Position numbers and translations under genes: made by a program. A DNA stretch of 64,000 bases from Leguminivora glycinivorella (lineage: Eukaryota; Arthropoda; Insecta; Lepidoptera; Tortricidae), in NCBI RefSeq assembly GCF_023078275.1, contig NC_062994.1, positions 11,727,545 through 11,791,544 on the forward strand, in the 5' to 3' direction. Below, piece after piece: positions 19,501 through 27,004 of this stretch. The notes beneath the pieces are model-generated. The model did not search any database. It saw only the letters and a program-made list of their open reading frames with translations, and was not told where the DNA came from. Each line of letters begins with the position of its first letter. Positions within the stretch are counted from its first letter, which is position 1.

Positions 19501-20572
19501 CCAAGATCAGACTGGAACCTTTTTTGTAGCTGTTTTCGTCTTAATTCACCTTGATTTATATAACTACTAGCGGTTTGGGCTGTGCGTTGATTTAAGTCAG
19601 TCAGTCACTCAGGACTTTGCCGTTTATAAACTTATATAGATTTCTATGATTTTAGATACTTCCTAAGCAGCTTTCTCCAGCACCAGCTCTTCGAAAGCCT
19701 TTGCAAAGCTGCCGTATTTGGCCGAGTTGGAGCTAAAGAACACATACCAAAAACCATACCTATGAACCGGTGTGATATCTACGGATCCAAGGCTGCTGGG
19801 AAACTGTTGAAGTTAGTACGATTTAAGAAACTATAAAACTTATAAATCCACAGAGACTGGAGGGTGAGAGACGCAAATACGTATCCCATCATCATTATTC
19901 TCCTTGCATTATTCCGGCATTTGCTACGGCTCATGGGAGCCTTTTATCCGCTTTGACAACTAATCCCGAGATTTGGCGTAGACACTAGTTTTACAAAAGC
20001 GACTGCCATCTGACCTTCTAACACAAGCATACCGGTAACTAGTCCTTATTGGGATTAGTCCGATTTCCTCACAATGTTTTCGTTAACCGAAACGCGACTA
20101 ACAATAACAAATGAAATTTCGTCAATACCTTACCAAGGCGGATCTGTTTATACTACGTTGGTGGTAAACAAGCATATGGTCTGACTGATGATCACCGCCA
20201 ACTCCTGATGTGTTCATATGTGATGACGGACCTAACACACACTACCCATGTTGACCTCTGGCAATTTTTGCCGGCAGGAACACAACTCTATGAATTGTTT
20301 GAGAATTAAATTATAATTAAAAGAATTTCAGATATTATAGATATTAGCAACGCTATGAAGAAAAGCTTAAAACGCCAATTAAGTATAGCTAAATCTTTTC
20401 ACATTACAGAGAACTAATGTCAAAAGGCCATTCTCATAACTATCAAGAATTACTCCAAGTGACGATCGGCATAGACGGCATCTCCTCATCAGCTCTCGAG
20501 CGATACTACCGCCCTCTGCACTCGTTGCTGGTTAAACACGTGCGCGCGCTCCGCATCCCTATTGGCTGGTAG
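7334..20572 (+). CDS. Angiotensin-converting-enzyme-like peptidase (M2 family), 11 coding exons, 699 aa
   Basis: Coding exons: 7334-7509, 9062-9214, 11385-11558, 12072-12277, 14645-14833, 15841-15947, 16696-16841, 17505-17613, 18009-18529, 19656-19811, 20410-20572. Every splice phase matches and the joined frame is 2100 nt including the stop. The protein has a hydrophobic signal peptide (residues 1 to about 18) and is probably a secreted zinc dipeptidyl carboxypeptidase. M2 landmarks occur in family order: IPAHLLG plus GNLWAQ (about 294-305), CHGTA (370-374), HHELGH (zinc ligands H401, H405), HETIGD (third ligand E428), RWRYF (540-544), GAKYHVP (K583, H585), FIRYF (592-596) and CDIYGSKAAGK near the C-terminus. 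Departures from active ACE: E428 lies 23 residues after H405 instead of the usual 24, the tyrosine expected at 592 is F, and an acidic, low-complexity stretch (about 458-512) is inserted. Single-domain family members are about 615-730 aa. The family call is firm; activity and the exact paralog are uncertain. Confidence 0.93.
7540..7773 (-). mobile_element. tRNA-headed SINE
   Basis: The minus strand starts CCGGTCTGGCGCAGTCGG (A-box like) and has GGTTCGAATCCCGG (B-box), then a conserved tRNA-unrelated body. In ACE-like intron 1. The tail is the 'type 1' form (GTAAGAATGTC...). Confidence 0.9.
7783..7962 (+). repeat. Interspersed repeat (GCCCGCGGCTTCGCTCGCG family)
   Basis: Runs from CTAGCTTTTGCCCGCGGC to ATAATATTAGTATGG and directly abuts the SINE. 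At least seven other copies in the window. Confidence 0.85.
8005..8145 (+). repeat. Interspersed repeat (AGATATTATCGTGAGCG family)
   Basis: Second copy of the 4500-4690 repeat. Confidence 0.7.
8350..8638 (-). repeat. 300-bp interspersed repeat
   Basis: Between ATAACTCCGTATAGAC and TAATACTTGATCCTC; contains GATGGCGCTAATATTAATAT. Other copies at 23560-23846, 36034-36240 and 51894-52188. Confidence 0.8.
8793..9030 (-). repeat. Interspersed repeat with (TATG)n tail
   Basis: Inverted copy of the 5952-6196 family. It ends 31 bp before the acceptor of ACE-like exon 2, so it lies close to the branch-point region. Confidence 0.85.
9062..9214 (+). CDS. ACE-like gene, coding exon 2
   Basis: Between a TTATTACAG acceptor and a GTAAGT donor. 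It encodes residues 59-110 (RSANYQRQRIAWEERSC and onward), an arginine-rich version of the helical N-terminal lid of M2 peptidases. It enters and leaves two bases into a codon, matching its neighbours. Confidence 0.88.
9331..9577 (-). mobile_element. tRNA-headed SINE
   Basis: Full-length type 1 copy in ACE-like intron 2; B-box GGTTCGAATCCCGG intact on the minus strand. Confidence 0.9.
9590..10075 (+). other. Intron 2 stretch with one open frame of unknown nature
   Basis: An 88-codon frame (9812-10078) encodes a leucine- and cysteine-rich peptide with one hydrophobic stretch. I recognise nothing in it. It may belong to the LTR-like module. Confidence 0.2.
10324..10356 (+). promoter_or_regulatory. 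TATA box plus initiator
   Basis: TATATAAG from 10324 and ATCAGT at 10351-10356 have the 30-bp spacing of an arthropod RNA polymerase II core promoter. It lies in the sense direction inside intron 2 of the ACE-like gene. Confidence 0.55.
10500..10762 (+). repeat. GC-rich tandem array, unit about 62 bp
   Basis: Four nearly identical units (CTGGCCCGTCTGCTGGGCGC...GGCGCTAGGGCGCGTGA) and a diverged fifth that fades after 10762. Strikingly GC-rich within AT-rich intron sequence. Units differ by one or two bases, so the array is young. Confidence 0.95.
11040..11081. repeat. Short hairpin
   Basis: GTTACGTACTCTTG and CAAGAGTACGTAAC-type arms separated by a few bases. Immediately precedes a tRNA-headed SINE fragment. 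Confidence 0.6.
11148..11365 (+). mobile_element. tRNA-headed SINE, 5' truncated
   Basis: Begins just before GGGTTCGAATCCCAGTAAGG, so the A-box is lost. The type 1 tail ends about 20 bp before the exon-3 acceptor. Confidence 0.85.
11385..11558 (+). CDS. ACE-like gene, coding exon 3
   Basis: Between a CTTTTTCAG acceptor and a GTAAGT donor. It encodes residues 110-168, including the ISKLYERLQSIYSDAKVC segment typical of the helical subdomain of ACE proteins. Both ends are phase 2. Confidence 0.9.
11563..11979 (-). repeat. Two tandem copies of the GCCCGCGGCTTCGCTCGCG family
   Basis: Copies at 11563-11739 and 11746-11979 lie head to tail in intron 3; the second contains an extra block (CCCACTTCCCTAAAATGGGG). 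The first begins 5 bp after the exon-3 donor. Confidence 0.85.
12072..12277 (+). CDS. ACE-like gene, coding exon 4
   Basis: Encodes residues 168-236, including LRWLWISWREKVGPPMKKPY and VDVENRAAKRNG, which correspond to the W-x-x-W...PLY...N-x-A block conserved in ACE. The donor is GTAAGT at 12278. A decayed partial copy of the 3' half of this exon lies about 400 bp downstream. Confidence 0.92.
12324..12561. repeat. Long hairpin with perfect 60-nt arms at the start of ACE-like intron 4
   Basis: The arms 12324-12383 and 12502-12561 are exact reverse complements. The central part is also palindromic around GAACCACTCG/CGAGTGGTTC. The inner part belongs to the repeat family seen at 34917-35337, 47268-47704 and 50240-50646; the outer 20-odd bases are local intron sequence. 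A transcript of the gene would fold here 46 nt after the exon-4 donor. Confidence 0.9.
12562..12652 (+). repeat. Remainder of a 420-bp family repeat
   Basis: Matches the distal part of the repeats at 50240-50646 (reads through CCGAGCTAGTGAGGGGAAAA). Together with the hairpin it makes a rearranged copy of that family. Confidence 0.7.
12659..12735 (+). pseudogene. Partial duplicate of ACE-like exon 4 in intron 4
   Basis: Encodes PYRELVDVENKAAKRN in frame, nearly identical to the end of exon 4. The splice donor is destroyed (AATTTTAAG where the exon has AATGGTAAG). The copy goes on with duplicated intron sequence, interrupted by a retroposon and resuming at 12929-12975. Confidence 0.88.
12736..12928 (-). 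mobile_element. Short retroposon with 13-bp target-site duplication
   Basis: The insert is bounded by direct repeats TTTTGTGACAGCT (12723-12735 and 12929-12941). It carries the motif CCCGACGTTTCGG and, on the minus strand, an AT-rich 3' tail. It sits inside the duplicated exon-4 segment, so it is younger than that duplication. A related core lies at 40439-40618. Confidence 0.75.
13143..14587 (+). mobile_element. 1.44-kb non-autonomous DNA transposon, copy 1 (ACE-like intron 4)
   Basis: Flanked by TA on both sides, with imperfect terminal inverted repeats starting AGGTAACGGCGGC and, from the other end, AGGTAATGGCGCC. No transposase frame is visible; the 66-aa frame at 13944-14144 has no recognisable features. 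The interior holds about a dozen copies of a motif related to CGGTAATAG in both orientations. Near 13586-13632 it has a tandemly doubled stretch of about 20 bp that is single in copy 2. Confidence 0.88.
14645..14833 (+). CDS. ACE-like gene, coding exon 5
   Basis: Encodes residues 237-299: DIGATWRDESEV, then VKPLYSLLHGVARYYLRKKYG and GAIPAHLLG. These match the DTG-x-x-W, KPLY-x-x-LH and IPAHLLG blocks of M2 peptidases. The donor is GTAAGG. The preceding intron holds a complete 1.44 kb DNA transposon ending 55 bp before this exon. Confidence 0.94.
14891..15141 (+). repeat. Interspersed repeat with (TATG)n tail
   Basis: Copy of the 5952-6196 family in ACE-like intron 5. Confidence 0.88.
15175..15445 (+). 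mobile_element. RTE-type LINE 3' end
   Basis: Encodes RLAQDREKWRTRREAYAQQ near the stop and ends in (GATGAT)n, the usual tail of RTE elements. Confidence 0.65.
15480..15830 (-). mobile_element. LINE 3' untranslated end
   Basis: Reads AACTTTATTGCACAAATTAT and CTTAAGGCATTCTCTACCAG, which I recognise as a common moth LINE tail. It ends about 10-20 bp before the exon-6 acceptor; the poly-T acceptor tract may derive from it. Confidence 0.45.
15841..15947 (+). CDS. ACE-like gene, coding exon 6
   Basis: Follows a T-rich acceptor (TTTTTTTTAG). Encodes GNLWAQNWESIADLILP and onward (residues 300-335). Q305 in the WAQ motif corresponds to the glutamine that contacts the substrate carboxyl group in ACE. 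Ends at a codon boundary before GTATGT. Confidence 0.93.
16033..16216 (+). repeat. Interspersed repeat (GCTTCGCTCGC family)
   Basis: Copy of the 7783-7962 repeat in intron 6. Confidence 0.85.
16320..16690. other. Intron 6, GC-richer stretch of unknown nature
   Basis: An 84-codon frame (16427-16681) with several CxxxH-like residues but no recognisable domain; probably an old repeat. Confidence 0.3.
16696..16841 (+). CDS. ACE-like gene, coding exon 7
   Basis: Encodes residues 336-384: AEDFYQSLGLPAMTDTFW, then TTRCHGTAADLFQGGDFR. It corresponds to the F-F-x-SLGL...FW...CHASAWDF...DFR block. The histidine of the substrate site (H371) is kept, but the usual CHASAWD is changed to CHGTAAD, which alters the floor of the S1 region. 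Confidence 0.92.
16862..17078 (+). repeat. Interspersed repeat with (TATG)n tail, tail lost
   Basis: Diverged copy of the 5952-6196 family; begins 20 bp after the exon-7 donor. Confidence 0.8.
17080..17168 (+). mobile_element. LINE 3' end fragment
   Basis: GGCGGCAGTGATCACTAACC and the downstream GCTTGTTTG block match the 3' ends at 35478-35722, 47753-48056 and 56383-56634. Confidence 0.6.
17170..17310 (+). repeat. Interspersed repeat (CCGCTTTCCATCAGGCGG family)
   Basis: Ends GTCACCGACGTGATATAAAA. Related to 49009-49145 and, inverted, to 46752-46968, 49773-50232 and 61000-61142. Confidence 0.7.
17323..17480 (-). mobile_element. RTE-type LINE 3' end
   Basis: The minus strand encodes LDREDWKKRGEAFAQQWDTV, typical of RTE ORF2 C-termini, followed by an (AAT)n tail. 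It ends about 20 bp before the exon-8 acceptor. Confidence 0.75.
17505..17613 (+). CDS. ACE-like gene, coding exon 8, zinc-binding HELGH
   Basis: Encodes residues 384-420 with HHELGHIQYYMAY, the HExxH zinc motif (H401, E402, H405), so the first two zinc ligands and the general-base glutamate are intact. Acceptor AATTTTTCAG, donor GTACGT, ending at a codon boundary. Confidence 0.95.
18009..18529 (+). CDS. ACE-like gene, coding exon 9, long exon with acidic insertion
   Basis: Acceptor TTTTTTCCCAG. Encodes residues 421-593: QANSALHETIGD with third zinc ligand E428, then a charged, acidic stretch (about 458-512) absent from canonical ACE, then LNKIPQIPFALVIDEYRWRY and GAKYHVPDNTPFIR. The splice is placed after ...ATAAG because the next exon continues exactly with YF. 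The donor GTTCGA is poor. If unspliced, the frame runs on into LINE-derived sequence and stops at 18713. Confidence 0.9.
18565..18890 (+). mobile_element. LINE ORF2 C-terminal fragment just after ACE-like exon 9
   Basis: Translates (in a frame different from the exon) to FASSFLMRTAKEWNMIPSSV, then FPGEYNLGEFKSRVNRLLLN and stop, the classic C-terminus of a CR1/Jockey-type reverse transcriptase. It lies within a few tens of bases of the exon-9 donor. Confidence 0.8.
19077..19330 (+). mobile_element. tRNA-headed SINE
   Basis: GACCGGTCTGGCCTAGCGCG head with B-box GGTTCGAATCCC and type 1 tail, in ACE-like intron 9. Confidence 0.9.
19656..19811 (+). CDS. ACE-like gene, coding exon 10
   Basis: Acceptor GATTTTAG, donor GTTAGT. 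Encodes residues 594-646: RYFLSSFLQHQLFESLC, then PMNRCDIYGSKAAGKLLK. Matches the ACE block RYF...Q-F-Q-F-H-x-ALC...CDI-x-GSK-x-AG-x-x-L. R594 and Y595 correspond to the chloride-site arginine and active-site tyrosine of mammalian ACE. Confidence 0.93.
19908..20085 (-). mobile_element. LINE-derived 3' fragment
   Basis: Inverted copy of the 7015-7245 family, in ACE-like intron 10. Confidence 0.65.
20148..20300 (-). repeat. Diverged copy of the TACTACGTCGGTGGCAAAC family
   Basis: TACTACGTTGGTGGTAAAC and GCCGGCAGGAACACAACTC link both halves of the element seen intact at 49773-50232. Confidence 0.6.
20410..20572 (+). CDS. ACE-like gene, terminal coding exon 11
   Basis: Acceptor CACATTACAG. Encodes residues 646-699 ending SALERYYRPLHSLLVKHV and RALRIPIGW, then TAG at 20570-20572. 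Corresponds to the final helices of ACE (S-A-x-x-x-Y-Y/F-x-PL-x-x-L). There is no C-terminal hydrophobic anchor, so the protein should be soluble and secreted. Confidence 0.92.
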
Positions 20573-20635
20573 CTGACCAATCAGAGCGTCAGAGCGTTTG
20601 AATAAGGAATTTTGAAGATAAGAAGGAATATAGAG

Positions 20636-20641
20636 AATAAA
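20636..20641 (+). terminator. Poly(A) signal of the ACE-like gene
   Basis: AATAAA lies 64 nt after the stop codon. It is the only canonical signal before the mariner insertion at 20683, so the mature transcript should end just upstream of that transposon. Confidence 0.7.
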
Positions 20642-20752
20642 GTAGTTAACTTATTTTGAATGTGGGATGATCTTTAATTATATTGGGTTGGTAAGAAAGT
20701 AATGAGCGAATCATAACCAATATTGTAATTTTTATTTAATTTATTATTTTAA

Positions 20753-21374
20753 TCATTTATCAAAAATATAACGGCCTTCGTTATCTACTACTTATCTCCA
20801 TCGTTCTGGTAAAGAATGAATAGCATCGGCGAAGAAGTTCTTAGGTTTAGATTCAAAAAACTCAGCTATGTACTGTCGTAGATGGGCTTGATCATCGAAC
20901 TTTTTTTCATTCAAGGCATTGCTTAGGGGATCTGAACAATGCGTAATCCGTAAGTGCCAAGTCTGGAGAGTACGGTGGATGAGGTATCACTTTCCAACCT
21001 AGCTCCAATAGCTTTAGCCGAGTCACTTTTGCAATGTGTGGGCGAGCATTGTCGTGTAAGAAAAAAACTTTAGCATGCTGTGGACGATTCTGACAGATTT
21101 TTTGGTTTAAATTTTCAAGCTGATTACAGTATACTGATGCGGTAACAGTCATTCCACTTGGTAGGAGTTCCCAGTGAATAATACCATGAATATCCCACCA
21201 AACGGACAGCATAACTTTTTTCGGGTGAGGCTCTGTTTTTGGTGCCTCTATTCCTTTTTCGTTTGGAGCTAGCCACTGACGTTTGCGTGTATGATTTATA
21301 TATAAGACCCATTTTTCATCTCCAGTGATAAGATGGTCCAACCAGTTGAATGTGCGGCGAAAAGACAGAAGTTG
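20753..21374 (-). pseudogene. Mariner transposase, C-terminal catalytic part
   Basis: Carries the D,D34D triad: ITGDEKWV, FLHDNARPH, and the third Asp in YSPDLALTDYALF, 34 residues after the second. Two further lesions follow: a one-base frameshift near 20921-20932 that brings in an early stop at about 20907, and an in-frame TAA at 20792-20794. The usual stop is at 20753-20755. With the nested insertion this copy has three independent inactivating changes. Confidence 0.92.
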
Positions 21375-21376
21375 TA

Positions 21377-22814
21377 AGGTAATGGCGCCTATTAACGTGG
21401 TACTTAAGGAAGATTTCAAAAGATACCAAAAAATTAAGGGTATCAAAGCTCATTAACGACCACAAATATTTTTTTTATGGAAGAGTATTTATTGAACTAT
21501 TAGTTTTGAAGAGTTTTAGGATCATTTTAGTTTATTATATGTCATAAAATGATTATTGAAGCCAACATACCTAAATTTTCTATTACCGTGGTAATGAACA
21601 GGCTGCAGTTCTATTAACGCGAATTGAGATTTCATTACCGAGGGTATGAATGACAGTGTTTTTCTGCCATCGGTAAATAGAAACCCATCTCAAAATTCGG
21701 AGCTTAATACCGACGGTTGAATATACAAATTATGACAAATACATATACCTATACTATCCTCCTTTATGAATACCCACAGAAGACTCAGTTTTACCTAAGA
21801 AATCTGTACTTACGGTACACTAAATGTCATATTTTGATACAAGACTAATATGTCGCTCGGTAATAGATACTTCTATAGGAACCCATTACCGACCCAAACA
21901 AATATTGCATGGATCGGTAATAGATTCTTATATATTCTATTACCGAGGGTTATCTGATCGTACCATCGGTAATAGGCATAAATTTGAGTATTATAAAATC
22001 TAATTCCGACCCATAAAAACAAAGTCATACAGATGTATTTTCATTACAAATCAAAATAAAATATTGCAACCTTATATTAAAACCAAGTTTACATAACTGG
22101 TAAGTAAGCATCAGACTTTATGTCAATGTTTAAAAAAATTGACAAATTAACGGTTTTCATAGAAACTACGAAATCAGTCATGAAGTTTTTGCTAAAAATT
22201 AAGGTTTTGTTGAATAATTTTCATACCGCGTAAATAGTTCTTTGATAGCGTGAATAGATCAAGATTGAAACAACTGTAAGACATTATATAACTGATCACA
22301 TATACTTAAAATAAAGCAAAAAGAACTAATATCACTACTTTAACTATTACTGTGGTATACCACAGTAATAGAATCTACTCACGAAATGGCGCCTTTCACC
22401 GCTGTCTTTTAATTTCCACTTTAAACACATTTCCAGGCTAAACAATACGTAAAAAGTACTCAGAAGTCATGTAGAAAACTATAAACAATAATTTGAAATG
22501 CATAACTTTCACCTGTTTGCCATAATTATTACGTAAACTACTAAATGATATTGGAGTTCACTTAGGTTTAGCGTCACACGTCAGTATGACACAACCTCTT
22601 CTCGCGGCCCCGTGGCAAAAACTGTCAAATAGCGAGCGTCTTCTTTCATTCACACTCTCTATCGCCTATATGTGCGTTAGTCAACTAAACAGGCTTCCTT
22701 TGTGTGAGTAACTTTTTTTAAGAAATTGGTCGGTTTGCCTATAAAATGTGTATTTGCAAATGCGGCGGTAATGGACGTCGATTTCGATACCCGCGTTGAT
22801 AGCCGCCGTTACCT
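21377..22814 (-). mobile_element. 1.44-kb non-autonomous DNA transposon, copy 2, nested in mariner
   Basis: Inverted relative to 13143-14587 and closely similar along its whole length by eye. Flanked by TA at 21375-21376 and 22815-22816. It splits the mariner transposase gene. Without it and one TA the transposase frame would be continuous across the junction, which fixes both ends of the element. Confidence 0.92.
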
Positions 22815-22816
22815 TA

Positions 22817-23216
22817 TGCAGATATCGGCACGGCGGTTTAGTTGATCTCTATCAAGTTCGTGCGGTATCCAAACATTGTATTTGTAGTTTTTTCCCAACT
22901 CGTGTAAATGTGTTTCTATGGTGACATGAGAGCAGCCTAACTCGGTAGCAAGAGTACGACTCGTTAGCCTCGGATCTCCTTCAATTAAGGTTTTTAATTT
23001 GGCTACATCAATCTTCACCGGTCGACCAGACTTAGGTTGATCTGATAATGAAAAGTCGCCACTACGAAACCGCTGGAACCATCGTTTCGCCGTGGCCTCA
23101 GACACAATTTCAGGAGCAACACGCTGACATATATTACGCACTGCTTCGGCGGCTGAATGGCCAGACTGAAATTCATATAGTAAGCAATGCCTTACATGCA
23201 CTTTTAATTCGTCCAT
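22817..23216 (-). pseudogene. Mariner transposase, N-terminal part
   Basis: Starts with MDELKVHVRHCLLYEFQSGH and contains the paired helix-turn-helix DNA-binding region (FQRFRSGDFSLSDQPKSGRP, then LGCSHVTIETHLHELGK). The frame is open up to the nested element and breaks off in RRADIC. Confidence 0.93.
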
Positions 23217-23559
23217 TTTCTTCCTTATATTAGCTCGGCGACAGCTAGTGAATGACTGACGAGAAACTGCGCGACTCGCCCTTTATATACTTTCGACCAT
23301 AGACGATTCTAGAACTCTCTCAAAAATTTTATGTGGAATTCAATCGATCGCTCATTACTTTCTTACCAACCCAATAAAATATATATTTAAAGGGCCGTTT
23401 TGATTAATTTTATGATGTAAGTTATAAATTGTTTAAACTGAATACAGAAAAGTTTTAAATTATGGATAGATTCTTCTATGAATTAGTAAAAAGAAAACAT
23501 TTGTAGATTTCAAAAAGTAACTGGATAACCCAACCCAACGAAAATAATTAGTATGTACC

Positions 23560-23846
23560 GAAGAGGATCGAGTATTATAGAGAGTTACTGTCAAAGTAAA
23601 ATGTGTAATAGTGCATAGACTGTCATCTCTTGACATAGGCTTAAAACTTTTGAACCTCAGTTTTGACAATTTGGCCCATATTCTTAGCTTGATATGTGTT
23701 AGAATGTCAAATATTAATATTAGCGCCATCTAGCCGAGCGTACCCCAAAGCTAATGTAATGCCATCTAGGCCCCCCGTACCTTTTTCTGTATGGTACAGA
23801 GGTACGTTTTTTTCTTCGACTTTATCTGTCGATACGGAGTTAGTCT
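23560..23846 (+). repeat. 300-bp interspersed repeat
   Basis: Inverted relative to 8350-8638; the frames called over it (89 and 67 codons) are repeat-derived. Confidence 0.8.
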
Positions 23847-23859
23847 GCTATGTACTTAT

Positions 23860-26080
23860 TATTATTTTCGTTTTAATAACAAGCCTAAGATTTAATTAAT
23901 AAGCTGTTTGATTATGCAAATAAACGCTACCTAGTGTGGGGAGGTGACCTAAAATAAAAAGGGTTTAAAATAAAAGTTGCAAATATAAATTAACAATAAA
24001 TACACTTTATTAAACCTAAATTGTTCTTAAATAGTGCTACATCCTCAATCAAACAATAAAAAGGTGAATCCAAGTCAGAAAATAAATACATGCCTCAATA
24101 ATTTATTTAAAGCTTATCCAAATAAATATTTACAATAGAATAAATGGTAAATTATGTACAACTAAGTTATTTACATAACTATATAGGCACTTAAGAATTA
24201 TTATTTTTATTGCAATTTTGACGAGTATTTTTTTGTCCGTATTATTGCAAAGTTGGTATCACAATTTTAGCCTAATATAGTTTTAATGAGATTTTTTTAC
24301 AATAGGTTAATGGTATTTTAATATAAAATGACAGTTTTTTTCTCTCTCCCACTTTGGGAATGGAGGTAAGTATGAAAGGGACAAAAATACAACTAGTTTT
24401 GTAAATTTTCCTATCAGTTCCACATGTCACATCTTTCTGGAGCGCCATTCATATTTCAAAATTTGAAATTGATATAATACGATTCATCTATTATTGGTGT
24501 ACGCAAAATGTACTTTTAGTGTAATTCCAGGTACTTGAATAATTTTTTTTGAGGACAAAATTGCAATGTCGTATCATATCAACAAAACATCAATTTTCAT
24601 TTAAAAAATAGAATTGGCTTCCAAATTATCGTCTTATCCTTTGATTTGGTACATTTTTTGTTGTAAAAACTTTTTAAAAGCTTACTTTACATTGGTCCAT
24701 ACAAATGTTTTAAATAAACAAATTATTTAAAACACAATTTTCATTCCTGTATTTTAAAATAGACGACAATTTTTTTAACCCCTTAAACGCCAAAAAACTG
24801 ATCTATTTTTAATAATAATTTTAATAGCTGTTGATAGAGTTAATTTTTATTTTTTATTTAATTGCCATTTTAAACAAGATTCTTATTAAGTAGGGGGTTA
24901 AAATGAATTGTAATTTATCTCTTTTACTCCAAGCACTTAAAAGTTAATGCTACAAAGTTCTAAATCCAGTCAACACTCTTAGAAACTAGATCAATGTTGC
25001 AATAAAGTTTTTATCAGATCACTTACTAAACAAATTTTAAGTCAAGGAGAAAATTCGCTGTAAGGGGACGATCGTTTTAAAATATGACCGAAGGTGATGT
25101 CGAGAAACGAGTGATTTTTCTTAAAAAAGTTTTTAAAAAAGTGTTTCATATTAAACAAAGCTGGCAGCCATTTTTGATAGTCCCGCCAATGTCATTAAAC
25201 CTGATAAATATACGAATATGCGCCATGTTGCGGAATTTTATAAGAACTATTTTTTCCATACTTAACTGAACTGTCACCGGATATATCGAATAACAGCGCC
25301 CTCTTGACTATAGTACTCTTTATTATACTGTGTATATACTATACATGTCTGGTCAGGCTTTAATTTCATTGACGTTACACGTTTATAATGATGCTCAATC
25401 AAAATCGCTGCTAACTTCGCTTGGTATGATTATGCCGTGTCTTGCGTGGACGACGGGCGACACTCGCATCGCATCGCCTACTTCCATAGAGATCGAAGGT
25501 TTCATTTCGTCGCGTCGCATCGCTGTCGCTCGACGGTCGCGCGACAGCAAGCCACGGCGTTATTCTTAAACATGTTTTTCGTGATAAACTTTTCGACACT
25601 CTCTCGTAGGTCAGATGGTCGAGGTATATTTTTAATCCGGTCCAAATTTTTCCGTTAACATTGAATGCACAGAGAATTGTCATTTTTTTTTTAATTTTGA
25701 TACTGTTATGAAAAGCAGAGCATTCCGTTATTACACCAATATCAAAACTGCTAACAATTTGAATATCTGGATTCCGATACCACTGCTGTTATAAAAATTA
25801 TTGCTGATTTTTTAAGAGCGCCTTGACTGACAGGCGAGTTAAAAAAAAAAGGTTAAAGAACAGAATGCCACGGCATGTTCGCTTTTGCCGCATTGCATTA
25901 TCAATTTGTATTTTCTTTAGTGTATAGTGGTACTTAATAGATGGCGCCAGTGTAGCTTGCCTTGTCTTTTTTTGTCAAATGCCACACATAGGTAGTAAAG
26001 AATCATGAAATGTATGGGATCAAATACCTTCTGACTCTTTTCTTATGAACACACTCTAGAATAAAACTTCAAAAAGAACT
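23860..26080. other. Gene-free stretch between the two genes
   Basis: AT-rich and featureless to about 25,300. At 25,420-25,620 there is a GC-rich patch with repeated TCGCATCGC/GTCGCGCG motifs, then AT-rich sequence again. No coding frame has supporting features. Confidence 0.5.
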
Positions 26081-26089
26081 AGGCTTGTG

Positions 26090-26527
26090 CCGTTTCGTTC
26101 GTTGATCGGAGCGCTCCGATCTCGTTCAATCGCTCCCACGAACTAGTTCGCTCTTTTAGGTCTTTTGCTCATTTAGTTCAACCAGACCAGCGACCACTGC
26201 GGTCGGAAAGATCAGAACGAATGGGACCGAATAGTGTCAAAACGATACGAATTGTCCACAGATAGTAACATTCCGGGCCGAAAGGTTGTAAGTAACCGAA
26301 GTTTAATATGAAAACTTGACTTTTTTTGTTGCTCTGCTAATTAGCTCTCGCTCTCGGTCGGCGTAGTCACACATTCGTTCTCGATCCAAACCGCTCGCGC
26401 TCGCCGATCTTATACTGAACTAAATGAGCAAAGACCGATTCTCAGACCACGGAAAGATTCAGTTCATTTCGGTCATTGATGGGATTTTATTCCTAACAGT
26501 TCATAGTTCGTGAACGACACAAGCCTA
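26090..26527. mobile_element. hAT-like MITE, 438 bp
   Basis: Terminal inverted repeats TAGGCTTGTG at both ends and an exact 8-bp target duplication AAAAGAAC (26082-26089 and 26528-26535). The interior contains inverted GATCGGAGCG-type sequence. No protein is coded. Confidence 0.88.
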
Positions 26528-26539
26528 AAAAGAACTACG

Positions 26540-27000
26540 ATGGCGCCATCTTTTGACATTTTTTGACAGTTTCCATTATTAATTTAAAAACGCTTCAGTA
26601 TGCCACACAAAAATCCTCAAGTACTGTAATATCCAAAGCATGCTGATTTCTTACGCACATTATTTCAGTCCATTCCAAACAGCACACAATGTTCAGGGGA
26701 ATCAGGGGGGTTGCCATGAAGTACTAAGCCGTTCAATTTAGGTCGAGAGAAAGGGACACAGTTATGCCAATTAAATAGCTCCGTCCCTCTTTCTCACAAA
26801 TGTAACCCCTGCCTCTACAGGCCTCGCAAACAATGAATGCGATTTTTGATAATTTCTGGCTAAGTAGCTATTCCATCGATCGATTAAATGCCGTAATTTT
26901 CGATTAATTAATTTTGTTACATATTGAAAAAAAAAAAACGGTTTCATTCTAAAGAGTATTAGAACCATTCAATTCAGTGTTTAGCATAAAGTTAATTAAA
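26540..27000. other. AT-rich stretch, nothing recognised
   Basis: One 65-codon minus-strand frame without features. Confidence 0.5.
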
Positions 27001-27004
27001 TTGA

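Larger units (their letters stand above)
20683..23374 (-). mobile_element. Mariner transposon, defective, interrupted by a nested element
   Basis: The ends are TTGGGTTGGTAAGAAAGTAA and its inverse, with TA target duplications at 20681-20682 and 23375-23376. Without the nested 1438-bp element the length is about 1.25 kb, normal for mariner. It lies 41 bp past the poly(A) signal of the ACE-like gene. Confidence 0.95.

Noticed and set aside
25330..25683. Three overlapping frames in a GC-rich patch
   Set aside because: Frames on both strands are equally open because of TCG/CGA-rich sequence; no domain visible.
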